This document shows positions 45,892-56,458 of a DNA stretch of 64,000 nucleotides, piece by piece. A program made the position numbers and the translations under genes. The stretch spans positions 1,936,270 to 2,000,269 of the forward strand of contig JANPYM010000013.1 of NCBI GenBank assembly GCA_025890175.1. The letters run 5' to 3'. The stretch's first letter is position 1, and each line of letters starts with the position of its first letter. The notes beneath the pieces were generated by a model. That model saw nothing but the letters and a program-made list of their open reading frames with translations. It had not been told where the DNA came from and ran no database searches. Source of the stretch: Ciborinia camelliae (lineage: Eukaryota > Ascomycota > Leotiomycetes > Helotiales > Sclerotiniaceae).

Positions 45892-47370
45892 ATGGAGCAA
45901 CTTCCAACATCTAGAGGCTTTATCATAGGGGCATCTAATGCCACAACACCATCCTATCGACCTGGCACACCTGAAAGTAGAATGAATACTTTTGGGGATG
46001 AAAGTGTTCGTCCTTCGCCATCTGAAGAAATACGCAACCCATTTATCTCTCCTTTCACTTCCAGACCTGCGTCTACCTTCGGGGGATCATCTTCAATAGG
46101 AAAATCATATAGCACCCGATATTTCCATTCACGCAGAGTGAAAAAGGGAGAGGTTGATCAGCCATGGAGAGCGAACAAGGACCCAAAGGAGAAATGGGTC
46201 ACAATCATTCCAATCATCGGTATAATCGTAGGACTTGGCATTGCGGGATTCTTGATTTATGATGGTGTGGCTTCAGTCACTCACCATAAATACTGTCCAG
46301 TCATGAGTGATGATTTCTCAAGTGGTACACTCAATACCGACATCTGGACCCAGGAAGCAGAAGTTGGTGGCTTTGGGTATGTGTGAATTTCTAAAGTTTG
46401 GTGAAAGCTTATTAACTCAATCTACAGTAACGGGGAGTTTGAACAGACTACACTTGATGACGAAAATGTATTCATCAAAGACGGAAAGCTCATCATCAAG
46501 CCCACATTGCAAGATGCGACTCTCATCGAATCGAACACCGTTATAAATCTTACATCCGCTGGAACATGCTCATCTACTGTTCTCACGAACTGTGTAGCAG
46601 TAACCAATACTACCGCAGGCACAATCATCCCGCCTGTCAAATCGGGAAGAATCAATACCAAGAAAGGTGCATCCATCAAATATGGACGTGTTGAAGTAAC
46701 TGCCAAGTTACCTGCTGGAGATTGGTTGTGGCCCGCGATTTGGATGTTGCCTGTATCTGAAACTTATGGACAATGGCCCCTATCTGGAGAGATTGACATT
46801 GTGGAATCTCGAGGAAACAACCACACATATGAACAAGGTGGAAATAACATCATCTCGTCTACCCTACATTGGGGACCTGATTCCCATAATGATGCTTCTT
46901 GGAGAACGAACGTCAAGCGTTCCGCTCTCCACACCACTTACTCTTCTGGGTTTCACACATTTGGTCTTGAGTGGTCCCAAAAGTATCTTTACACCTACAT
47001 CGACTCCAAGTTGCTCCAAGTCATCTACAACACCTTTAATGGACCACTCTGGCAACGTGGTGATTTCCCCGATTCTAATAGCAATGGAACTAGAATCACA
47101 GACCCCTGGTCTCAAACCGGTCGTGACAATACACCTTTCGATGAGAAATTTTACCTCATTCTGAATGTTGCTGTCGGTGGTACGAATGGATGGTTTGCTG
47201 ATGGAAAGAGCGGAAAGCCTTGGATCGATGCTTCCGAAACAGCGAAGAATGATTTCTGGAATGCAAGAGATATCTGGCATCCTACTTGGACTGCGAATAA
47301 TAACCAGGGCCAGATGGAGATCAGCAAGGTGGAAATTTGGCAACAATGTGATGGAAATGAGGAATTGTAA
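45892..47370 (+). CDS. Membrane-anchored GH16 beta-glucanase/transglycosidase
   Basis: Two exons, 45892-46376 and 46428-47370, join into 475 aa. A cytosolic Ser/Pro-rich N-terminus of ~100 residues is followed by one membrane segment (~102-124, IIPIIGIIVGLGIAGFLIYDG), giving type II topology with the catalytic part outside. The GH16 domain shows WPAIWMLP, the catalytic GEIDIVESRG (~281-290, two glutamates as nucleophile and acid/base), and FYLILNVAVGG. Several NxS/NxT sites suit a secretory protein. GH16 enzymes cleave or rearrange beta-1,3(4)-glucans; type II-anchored fungal members (Kre6-like or endo-1,3(4)-glucanase-like) act in wall glucan assembly. The glucan is not deducible here. It is divergent from the GT2 gene across a 9.4-kb spacer. 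Confidence 0.9.
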
Positions 47371-49159
47371 AAGTTGTGGTTTTCCATGGGACGGCGCGTT
47401 GGATCGATTAGTTCGATGTAATGACTCGTTGTAGAGTATACGCTGGCACCTGGGGATATATCGTCTTTCTCTTTCTCTTGATTTAAGGTACAGGTAGTGG
47501 AAAGAGATTTGGGTCGGTTTTTAAGTCATCATCTTTCTTGTCACTTTTCATCGCCATTTCTTTCACAGGTTGTAGATCAAGATTGATATTTTATTTAAAT
47601 TTATGTAATCACTTTCCATGGTATCAAATTCGATTTGAAGAAAGATAAGTATGAATGCGAATTATTTTTTGTTTATATATATTGGGGACTTTATTAATAC
47701 ATCTCCCAACTCTTGGTGCGGTTCGTCTCGCAATACCTAAACGTCCCATCCATTTTAGCATCGAGGACTTTAGCTCACCCCACATTATCTTTTATATACC
47801 GTCCACTGACTATCTCTATCTCTCTTTTCTTCTCTTTTGTTTTAAGATATTAGGTAAGCAATGCCATCCATATCCATGCCATACTAGGTAGGTACATATA
47901 TGTTCTCTACTCCAAGCAAAAGCTAAATACTATCGCATTCCTCCACCATCCACTACGGCGCTCTTTCCATCAGAACTGAGAACTCTATTTTTGATTACAT
48001 AAATCGCAGGGCTCGGGCTCAAGAATTGGATTGCTCTGCTGCTCTGTCTTGGAGATTTTGGGGTAAGTGTATACCTACCTATTGAGATTATAGGTAGAGT
48101 AAGAGTATACCTACCTACCTACCTATTGAGATTATAGATACCGAGATACCGATCAACATGAACTACCTAACTACACCAGACCGTCTGAGTGTCCAGTCAA
48201 TATTCCCTCCCCTCCCCTCCCTTTCCTTCTCGTAATGTATTAGGTATCAGCTGCTGATATTATATTAGGTACCTAGCCATGAATATGAAACTGATATCTC
48301 GGATTGGAAAATGCATGGGACTATCTCTTGTGTTATATATATATATATATATACCTATTATATGTTGGATTGGATCTTGCGATTGATAATGTGGGTTCGC
48401 AAATTACTTCGAGACGGGTTGCCGATATGATGATGGATGATATGATGATATGATGGTAGACGCGAAAAGCGAAATGGACGTCTGGATGGCTTTCAGCGGC
48501 GGTGATGGAGGTGGAGGTGGTCGTGATGGGTGGGAGATTATCTTTTCTGAAATGCTTCATTTCATGAGGTGATGAGATGAAAGTCGATCGTGGAGGTAGA
48601 GTTATGAGTACTAGGTAGATACTGTAACGTAATAGAGTTTGATGATGATGATGATGAATTATCGATCGGATATCATCCAATTTAATGAGCCCGTCCCGTT
48701 CCCACCCCAGATACGTACGGGTATTTACGACTCGCATTATATTCCGAGAAAGCAAAAAAAAAGAATAATTATGCATGGTATTGAACTCCAATCGAATCCG
48801 CACTTATCTGCCGCCTCTGGGGGCCTTGAGAATACTGCTGGTAAAGTTGCCATGCTGGTCACTTCGACATTATACCTAATGGTCTTTCATAATCTGACCG
48901 AGATCTTGTCCGTCCGATTGTATATAAGGATAGGTTACCTATATACCCGCTTCAGTCTTGGACTGGAAGGCTGCACCCAATCCGTATTTTTGCGAACAGT
49001 TTGCAAGGCTTAACAAAAAAAGGCCTACTCCATCTTTCCCACTTTCGTCCCTCATCTTGTCATCCTGCGTGACACACGACAAAGCCGCATGCCCCTGTAT
49101 ATCAAGACTTAGCGGCGTTCTAAATCATCACCAAACAAAAGGCAAGGCAAAGTAGTCTC
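47371..49159. other. Gene-poor region downstream of GH16
   Basis: No supportable gene. ATACCTACCTA tracts occur near 48071 and 48107-48124 beside a repeated ATTGAGATTATAG, a (TA)n run at about 48335-48352, a CCTCCC-rich tract near 48206 and a (GAT)n run at about 48640-48656. A frame of 124 codons at 48639-49013 starts in the GAT run and shows no protein character. Confidence 0.55.
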
Positions 49160-50085
49160 GGCGGAACTTGAAGAGCCGCTGGTCCCTGTGCAGTTTGGAG
49201 CGTTTGCCGAAACCTGCTTCGTCGTATCATCCACGAACCCCCCCCCCCCCCCCCCAAAATAGAAAAATCNNNNNNNNNNTCATCCACGAACCCCCCCCCC
49301 CCAAAATAGAAAAATCCAATATGGCCTCGCCTACCTCTCCATAGTCTGTTCCATGTCCCATCGTCGTATTGGCATGTGAAACTAAGAACAAATGGTCGCT
49401 TGTTAAGAGGTGGAAAAAACACCCCGCCATCCGTTATACTATGCAGAGTTGAATCTGCCAGTGACGCTGACGAGCCTCCGGCGGTACTTCCCATAATCCT
49501 TCCTGCATACTCATCACAATCAATATCTGAGTCTATCTCCATATCCATCATTGCAACACCGACTTCACCACGATCTGAATCTTCGTCCATTGTTGTAACC
49601 CACGGCGGTGGGAAGCGCGAACTGCCCATACCCAACGCCAAAAGAAGTATTTACCGCTTACAAGAAAAGCATGCATGACACCGAAAGATGAAAAGCATGA
49701 TGGACTCTAAAGTTGAACTCGGGGATAAATATCGACCCAGGCCTTGATCAATCATCAGTCTGATATAAGTAGCGGCCGGTGCTCTCCCAATATCCCACCA
49801 TGCTCCACGTAGGTATTCAAAAGACATCCATACACCCATCAACATAAGACGACGATATCTCAAAATATAAAGCAAAGCTGACGGGAACATCAAATGGCGT
49901 CTGATGTGTGCAGAAACTTCATCAAGTGAAATGGTATGAAAGATCACCCACCGATGATTCGGTCCCGGTGGGCTCTCACTTTCCTTGGTCAAATGTTGTA
50001 TTTTGGTCTCCCGGTGAGCACATTTTTGACAAGGACTTGATAAAGATTCTTGGAGGTCTTGAGAGGCACGACCTGGATAATTCAC
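49160..50085 (-). CDS. Possible gene fragment, broken near assembly gap
   Basis: The minus-strand frame 50085-49651 (144 codons, beginning with GTG after an in-frame stop) has coding character: CQKCAHRETKIQ, a SLDEVSAHIRRHL segment and two hydrophobic/aromatic helices. A second open stretch follows in another frame (about 49641-49320), acidic (MDMEIDSDIDCDEYAG), then runs into the poly-G/poly-C tract and the gap. A GTAAGC donor at the end of the first part and a CAG 40 nt later would form an intron, but the phases do not match. I recognise no family. It may be one gene damaged by assembly error, or chance. Confidence 0.25.
49227..49316. other. Assembly gap (10 N) flanked by duplicated homopolymer sequence
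   Basis: Ten N at 49270-49279. The 43 bases before the gap and the 37 bases after it are the same sequence (TCATCCACGAA-poly-C-AAAATAGAAAAATC) except for C-tract length, 18 versus 12. The gap is most likely an unresolved overlap of two contigs, not missing DNA. Confidence 0.9.
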
Positions 50086-52129
50086 AGGGTTTCAGGCATA
50101 ATAATAGAGAAATCATGCTCTACCAAGTTGGTTGATTAGTCTAAACAGGTATCCGAGATATGTATCCTATCCCAGCCTAAAGCCAGTCTCAAAATCCTAC
50201 CTCGATGGCCTATTCCAACTCTGTCTTCCACCCCATTTCAACCACATACATGTATTTTGGCTCCTCGACTGAAGGTGCAGCGTTGGCAGGGTTTATTTCA
50301 TACTATCTCGATATTAGATTTATCTCTAAATACAGAAACGTTGAAAAAGAATGAAAACTTTCTTGTTTGCGGACCGACTCTAATCCCCATTCTCCATTTG
50401 CATTTATAATAGAAATCAAATTGTATTTCCATTTTGCATCCATTGAAAATGCAAGTTGGTACAAAGAATCAAGAAATTATTTGAAATAAGTTAAATGATC
50501 TTTAAGAATAACGGAGTAGGAATGAAACCTTTGCCCAAATACATCTATGCGAATATCTGGGTCCAATCTATTAGTATCGTGACGGAAAATAATAGGCTTG
50601 GACTTAGATCTGTCTATAATGCCTGTTTATAGGATCATAATTGATGGTCGACCAAGGGGGCCTCGATTGCTAGTTAGACATTTTGATGTGGAAGTATCTT
50701 TAGAAGAAATCCGTTCATGAAATTCGTCAATGATTGAAGCTACAAGAATGGAGAACATTAAAATTATCTTGGCATCATCGTTCTTCACGTTGAATATCGG
50801 TGTAGCTTGCTGAGATTGTGAGAGTAATGTTGAAGTTCAACATGCGAGTAAGTGATATCATGGTATCACCTTTCTGGCAAGGTTCATCCAATTTCCAAGG
50901 CTACCGTTACCAGTGATAATTCTCTGGTCCGGTCTGGCTAGCTCATATATTTTCTTTCGAAGCTGGACTGAAAGGGTTCGGAGAAGATCCTTGCCAGAAA
51001 CATCTCTAGTCATACATCTCTTATTGCGTTTCTGGAGATGGAAAAGACCAATGGCGAATGAAGTCAGATAATTTCCCTTTTATCTCATCCTTCTTCCCTT
51101 CAACTACAGGTCTATTCACATTGATGTATCATCAGTTCTTTCCCAATTAAAATTGTTGATAGTTGTGATGCGATTGTGTGTGGTTGGATTGTGGTTATGC
51201 TCATACTTCGAGACAACAGTTCAGGGGACCATGATATAGAAGAAGAATGCTGGCTACCAAGTACAAAAGAGGAAAGTTACAGGAGAAAAAGGTGTAATGG
51301 ACCCAGTACTCTATATAAGAGTAATTCACCTGGATATGGGGGCGAAGGGGTTTCGTTTCTTGTCAGACCCACACTCCAGTGAATTTACCCCTATTCTCAA
51401 GATCCAGGAAAATGGTGTCAGAAGTAATCTAGAAGGCCCGTAGAACCCCAAACTTATGGTAAGTGGAGTAGTGTAGCTGCTCTAATCTCATGACCTTTCT
51501 CTACCAAGGCTTGGTATGAACAAACTTGGACAAACATTGGCTGGTAGAGATGTTGATAATTTGTCTCAGGTTTCTCGTCATTGCTTTGGCGGTGAAGCAG
51601 TAGTGCAGCAGTACTTGCGTTTCCTTCTTGGGCACTATAGCAAGACCGCATGCAGTTGTACTGGCCGGTCGACTTACTTATGGGGGTACAGACGGCGATT
51701 TGTGAGGTTATCCTGGATGGTAATACCTAATGATTAGTGGATATAGTTGGCAGCTGGGTGGCAGCTATTTGTGAAAGTTTGAATTATTCGATGTGTGGTG
51801 GCAGTCCATCATTGGCAAAACATATCATGGCATACCTAGTATGTCAATATCAATGTCACAATGTGCAAGTTTGAAAGGGATGAAGCTACCTACCTAGGTT
51901 TGCCGACAATCAAATACCTTAATAGTGGAGCAGTGTTAGCTCCGATGCGGCCCGCCTCCGCCTCGCCTGCATCAAAAAGGGCGGTGAATCACATGGCAGA
52001 ATAATTTCTATGCGGGGCACTTTCAACCTCAAATTTGAGCAACTCCTATAAATGACTCATCTGCCATCTTCATTGTAGGTTTTATTGAGGTTTTGTGTGA
52101 GAAGTTGGCTCTTAAACTCATATATAATC
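50086..52129. other. Intergenic, upstream of HIS7
   Basis: I see no supportable gene; open frames are under 75 codons and lack protein character. The last ~120 bp hold the HIS7 promoter. A TACCTACCTAGGT tract lies near 51886-51898. Confidence 0.55.
52047..52059 (+). promoter_or_regulatory. TATA-like box abutting Gcn4/CpcA site (HIS7)
   Basis: TATAAAT (52047-52053) overlaps by one base a perfect TGACTCA (52053-52059), the core target of Gcn4/Cpc1/CpcA bZIP activators. The site ends 70 bp before the HIS7 start codon. This predicts induction by cross-pathway (general amino-acid) control, as known for fungal histidine genes. Confidence 0.75.
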
Positions 52130-53842
52130 ATGTCGAAAGTCTATCTTCTTGATTACGTCGCAGGAAATGTGCGTAGTTTGGTCAATGCCATCGAGAAGGT
52201 GGGATACACTGTTGAATGGATAAGGTCTCCAGAAGATGTACCAAAAGCAGATGTAGGTTGTTCTAATTATTGCATTTATACTCTGCAGATTGAATTTATC
52301 ATGTCGTATCACTGGGTTTTCTAATCAATTCCACTTTAGAAACTCATTCTTCCTGGAGTTGGCCATTTCGGTCATTGCATGACACAATTCTCCTCAGCCG
52401 GCTACCTTCCTGCGATACAAAAACACATTGATTCAGGGAAACCTTTCATGGGCATATGTGTTGGCCTACAGGCACTATTTGAGGGTTCTGCGGAGAATCC
52501 GGCAGTTCCAGGGCTTGGATTTATCAAGGCCACTCTCGATCGATTTGACGATAGCTCAAAATCAGTACCACACATTGGATGGAACAGCGCGAATACCTCA
52601 GATAAACAAGTTTATGGATTGAGACCGAACTCTAAATATTATTACGTTCATTCATACAAGGTTCCCTATAGAAAAGGAGAATTGGAAAGCCAAGGTTGGA
52701 CCGTCGCAACCGCTCGCTATGGAGATGAAGAGTTTGTTGGAGCGATCGCAAAGGGGAACATATTGGCGACACAATTTCACCCGGAGAAAAGTGGTGTTGC
52801 TGGACTGAGGGTAATCAAAGCTTTCTTGGACGGGGACAACAATAGTAGCGCGGTTGAAGGCTTAGAAGCTGTCAAGGAGGGCTTAACCAGGAGAGTCATC
52901 GCTTGTTTGGATGTGCGAACAAATGACCAAGGCGATTTAGTGGTAACAAAGGGTGATCAGTACGACGTGCGAGAGAAAACTGATGGAGGAAATGTAAGAA
53001 ACCTAGGAAAGCCTGTTGAGATGGCCAAAAAATACTACGAACAAGGAGCAGACGAGGTTACATTTCTCAACATTACGAGTTTTAGAGATTGCCCGCTAGC
53101 AGATCTGCCGATGCTCGAAATATTACGACAGACATCAAAGACTGTTTTTGTGCCATTGACAATTGGTGGAGGTATTCGAGACACAGTTGATACCGATGGT
53201 ACAAAAGTTTCTGCACTAGAAATCGCCACGATGTATTTCAAGAGCGGAGCAGATAAAGTATCCATTGGATCGGATGCAGTAACAGCTGCGGAGGAGTATT
53301 ATTCAAGAGGAAAGAAGTTGTCTGGAGATACAGCTATAGAGCAAATATCTGGCGCTTATGGCAATCAGGCAGTGGTTGTCAGTGTCGACCCAAAGCGAGT
53401 ATATATCTCAAACCCCGAGGAAACGAAGCACAACACACTACGAACGAAATACCCAGGACCAAATGGCGAGGAATATTGCTGGTATGCATGTACGATTAAA
53501 GGAGGTCGAGAAACACGAGACATGGATGTGGTTGAACTCGTGACTGCAGTTGAGGCAATGGGAACGGGAGAGATTCTCCTGAATTGCATAGACAAGGATG
53601 GAACAAACAGCGGTTTTGATTTGGAACTTATTGACCAAGTGAAGAATGCGATCAGCATACCGGTTATTGCTTCTAGTGGAGCTGGGAACCCAGGTCACTT
53701 TGAAGAAGTTTTCTCGAAAACTTCCACAGATGCTGCTCTTGGAGCTGGAATGTTTCATAGAGGAGAATACACGGTCAAGCAAGTAAAAGACTCCCTTGCC
53801 GACAAAGGCTTGATTGTTAGACAATTTGAGAGCGATCTTTAA
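52130..53842 (+). CDS. HIS7: Imidazole glycerol phosphate synthase HisHF
   Basis: Two exons, 52130-52252 and 52340-53842, encode 541 aa, the normal length of the fused fungal enzyme. The N-terminal half is a class I glutamine amidotransferase (HisH): [10 protein letters not shown], the nucleophile cysteine in [12 protein letters not shown] (~82) and the HPEKSG histidine (~186). The C-terminal half is the HisF barrel from ~224 ([41 protein letters not shown]). It turns PRFAR plus glutamine-derived ammonia into imidazole glycerol phosphate and AICAR, the fifth step of histidine synthesis, in the cytosol. A Gcn4-type TGACTCA lies just upstream. Nothing looks unusual in the protein. Confidence 0.97.
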
Positions 53843-54159
53843 GGAAAATAATAAAAATAAACTATGTTCCAAGCTGAGCATTTCAAAAACAAAAAGACCA
53901 CATTATGGAGCCTCGCAGAAATTGACAATTATGTTATTATGGGTGGTTCGGTTCCGGAGTTCCATGGAAGTGAAAAGCTTACCGACGTACAAGTGACAAG
54001 CCGCTTTGTAATACTTTTATATGATCACCAATCATGGCGGGGCTAAGTCAGCGAGGTTTGTATATAATTCTGGACCACTCGGAAAAAAGCATCCAGGGAA
54101 TCGACCATACCCATCTTTCTCCCCATTTTCTGTTTCTCTTCGACACAAAAAGTACAAAA
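53843..54159. promoter_or_regulatory. Intergenic, HIS7 to NmrA-like gene
   Basis: About 317 bp hold the HIS7 3' end and the promoter and leader of the next gene. No TATA box stands out. The last 60 bp are CT-rich (CCATCTTTCTCCCCATTTTCTG), as in many fungal promoters. Confidence 0.45.
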
Positions 54160-55382
54160 ATGACCACCAAAATCCTCGTCATTGGTGCTGGTGAGTTGGG
54201 TACCGCCGTTCTCACTTCACTACACGAGTAAGTATACCTCCTTTTGACCCCTTCTCACTGTTCCATTTTGTAACTTAATTGAAGTTATCCTTATGTTTGA
54301 CATTTACACACCGTTCATGAATATTTAATAGCTATATGCCATCTAACCAACTAACCAAATAACCAAATAACCAGCTTGCTTCCCCCATCCACCACCCTCA
54401 GCATCCTCGTCCGCACCCCCACGTCTCCCTCCTCCCTCCAAAAACTGAAGTTCTTCAAATCCCACTCCATAGAAACTCTTTTCGTCGATATCGAAGCCAT
54501 CAACAGGACAGGACTCACAAATCACTTCAGCCCATTCGCCCTCATCATCTCCTGCCTTGGCTACACCAACTCTTCATCCAAACTCCAACTTAAAATCGCT
54601 GAAGCTGTTCTCGCAGCCCATGTTCCTCGTTTCGTGCCGTGGCAATTCGGCGTGGATTATGATGCTATTGGGAGGGGTAGCGCCCAGGATCTATTCGATG
54701 AACAGTGTGATGTGAGGGATTTGCTGAGAGGCGGGGAGAATAAGGGGACGGAGTGGATTATTATCAGTACGGGTATTTTTATGAGTTTTTTGTTTGGGGA
54801 ATTCTGGGGGGTAGTGGGAAGGGAAAAGGCGGGGGAGGGGAATGGGTGGTGTGTTAAGGCTTTGGGAAGTTGGGAAAATAAGATTACTGTGACCACGCCG
54901 GAGGATATTGGAATTTTGACGGCAAAGATTGTGAGTCTTGGTTCTTGAGCTGAAAGTCATGAGTGGTGTGCTAATCTGTGGTGCTTGCAGGTTTTTGAGG
55001 AGCCGAAGATAAGAAATAAAATTTTGTATGTGGCGGGTGATACCATCAGTAAGCATTTAAATCTCACTTATTACCAAGCTCCCATTGACTATGTACCAAA
55101 TGCAATACAATCTCCATATTCAATAGAGCTAATAGTCTATCAGATTATGCCAAGCTAGCAGATATTGTGGAAGAAGTGACTGGTAGCAAAGTAAGAAGAG
55201 AAATTTGGGAATTGCCGACGGTGAAGAAAGAGTGGGCTGCAGATAAAGACAGTGGCCTGAAAAAGTATCGAGTGGTTTTTACAGAAGGAGTAGGGTGCAG
55301 CTGGGATATGGACAAAACTTTCAATGCCAAGAGAGGTATAAAAGTAGAAGATGTGAGGACTTGGGCCGGAAAGCATCTCTAG
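54160..55382 (+). CDS. NmrA-like / isoflavone-reductase-like NAD(P)-binding protein
   Basis: Four exons: 54160-54227, 54375-54930, 54991-55048 and 55129-55382; 311 aa, the family's usual size. The N-terminus MTTKILVIGAGELG has the glycine-rich Rossmann loop split from the rest by a long (147-nt) first intron. Then follow an SILVRTP segment (second strand, dinucleotide selectivity), RFVPWQFGVDYD, TPEDIGILTAKIV and ILYVAGDT...YAKLADIVEEVTG, the pattern of fungal NmrA-like and phenylcoumaran/isoflavone reductase proteins. Members are NAD(P)H-dependent reductases or redox sensors. No specific substrate can be assigned. The acceptor of intron 3 (ending AGAG) was chosen because it alone keeps the frame. 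Confidence 0.85.
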
Positions 55383-56458
55383 GAAAACCCTCATACAGTG
55401 CAGTAATCTTTCTAGCTTCCAACAAATATGGGAAGCCTCCAGTCAGTTAGGGCACATTTTACTTAGAACAGTTGATCATGATCCGGTAAGACTCTCTATA
55501 TGGGAAAGAAAATGCCAAAATGCAGATATTAGACATCTCAATATTTACTTTCGAGGAACTTATAAACAATTTATAGATAAAGATGAAAATTTTACTGTTC
55601 GGATACCTAGCGGAGTGTAGTGGTGTATAGGAGTGCATGCGGATCTTTTTCTTCATGACTAAGATTGGGAGGATACAATCATATATTCGAAATAATATTA
55701 TGATTTAATATTGAAGCGATATTGAACGATTTGAGATCTTCAATTTGGTTTTGGGTTTGAAGCAAGAACTAGGTATGCAACGCTTCAGGGACCACACCAA
55801 TTGATGAGAATGGCATATTTGTTTTTAGAACTACAAAAAGAGAAGCACTAGAATCCCTTCATATATTTGTGGTTTGTTGTGGTTTCCAGAACCTCAAACT
55901 TCATTCCCACAGCAATAGGACCAAATATCCATGATCATGGTGATGATGATGGTGATGGTGGGATGCTTCAATCATAGCTTGCTTGGTCGCTTACGTCATC
56001 GCTATCCAAATTTCCCAATTATCTTGGCTGGGCTGATCTGATCTGAGCTGAGCTGACCGGAGCGAGCTGACATTTGGTTGCTCTGCGCAACCACAAGCGT
56101 TGTTTCCACATAAACATAACCAAATAAACCAAGACCCCACCTACCTTATGCAAAGAAGGGGAAAGAGGGCACTTTATTTTGGAGATCTATGCAATCGTGG
56201 AGCCAGAACCAGAACATTCAATTCAAACTTCATATTCAGTTCCGTTCAATTCAATTAATTCGAGCCCCGCCGCTCTTCAATCCTGTTCACTTCTCTTCTC
56301 TTCAATACAGTCATTCAGTGTCTCGAGAGACTGTAACTTTTGCAATTGATTGTTTCATTCTTTTACATATTTTTTTGGAGTGCTCTGCCATTCCATGGTC
56401 GCAGAGTTGCTCTTCTTCCTGAAATCAGAACGCGATAAGAACTCGCCGTGCATAGACA
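55383..56458. promoter_or_regulatory. Intergenic, upstream of the Dbf2-like kinase
   Basis: No gene is visible. GATGATGATGGTGATGGTG repeats lie near 55939-55959, and a (GATCT/GAGCT)n run, CTGATCTGATCTGAGCTGAGCTGACC, at about 56034-56060. The final 250 bp are pyrimidine-rich and probably contain the promoter and leader of the kinase gene. Confidence 0.5.

Noticed and set aside
48639..49013. Open frame of 124 codons
   Set aside because: It begins in a GAT repeat giving poly-Met and has no domain-like character.
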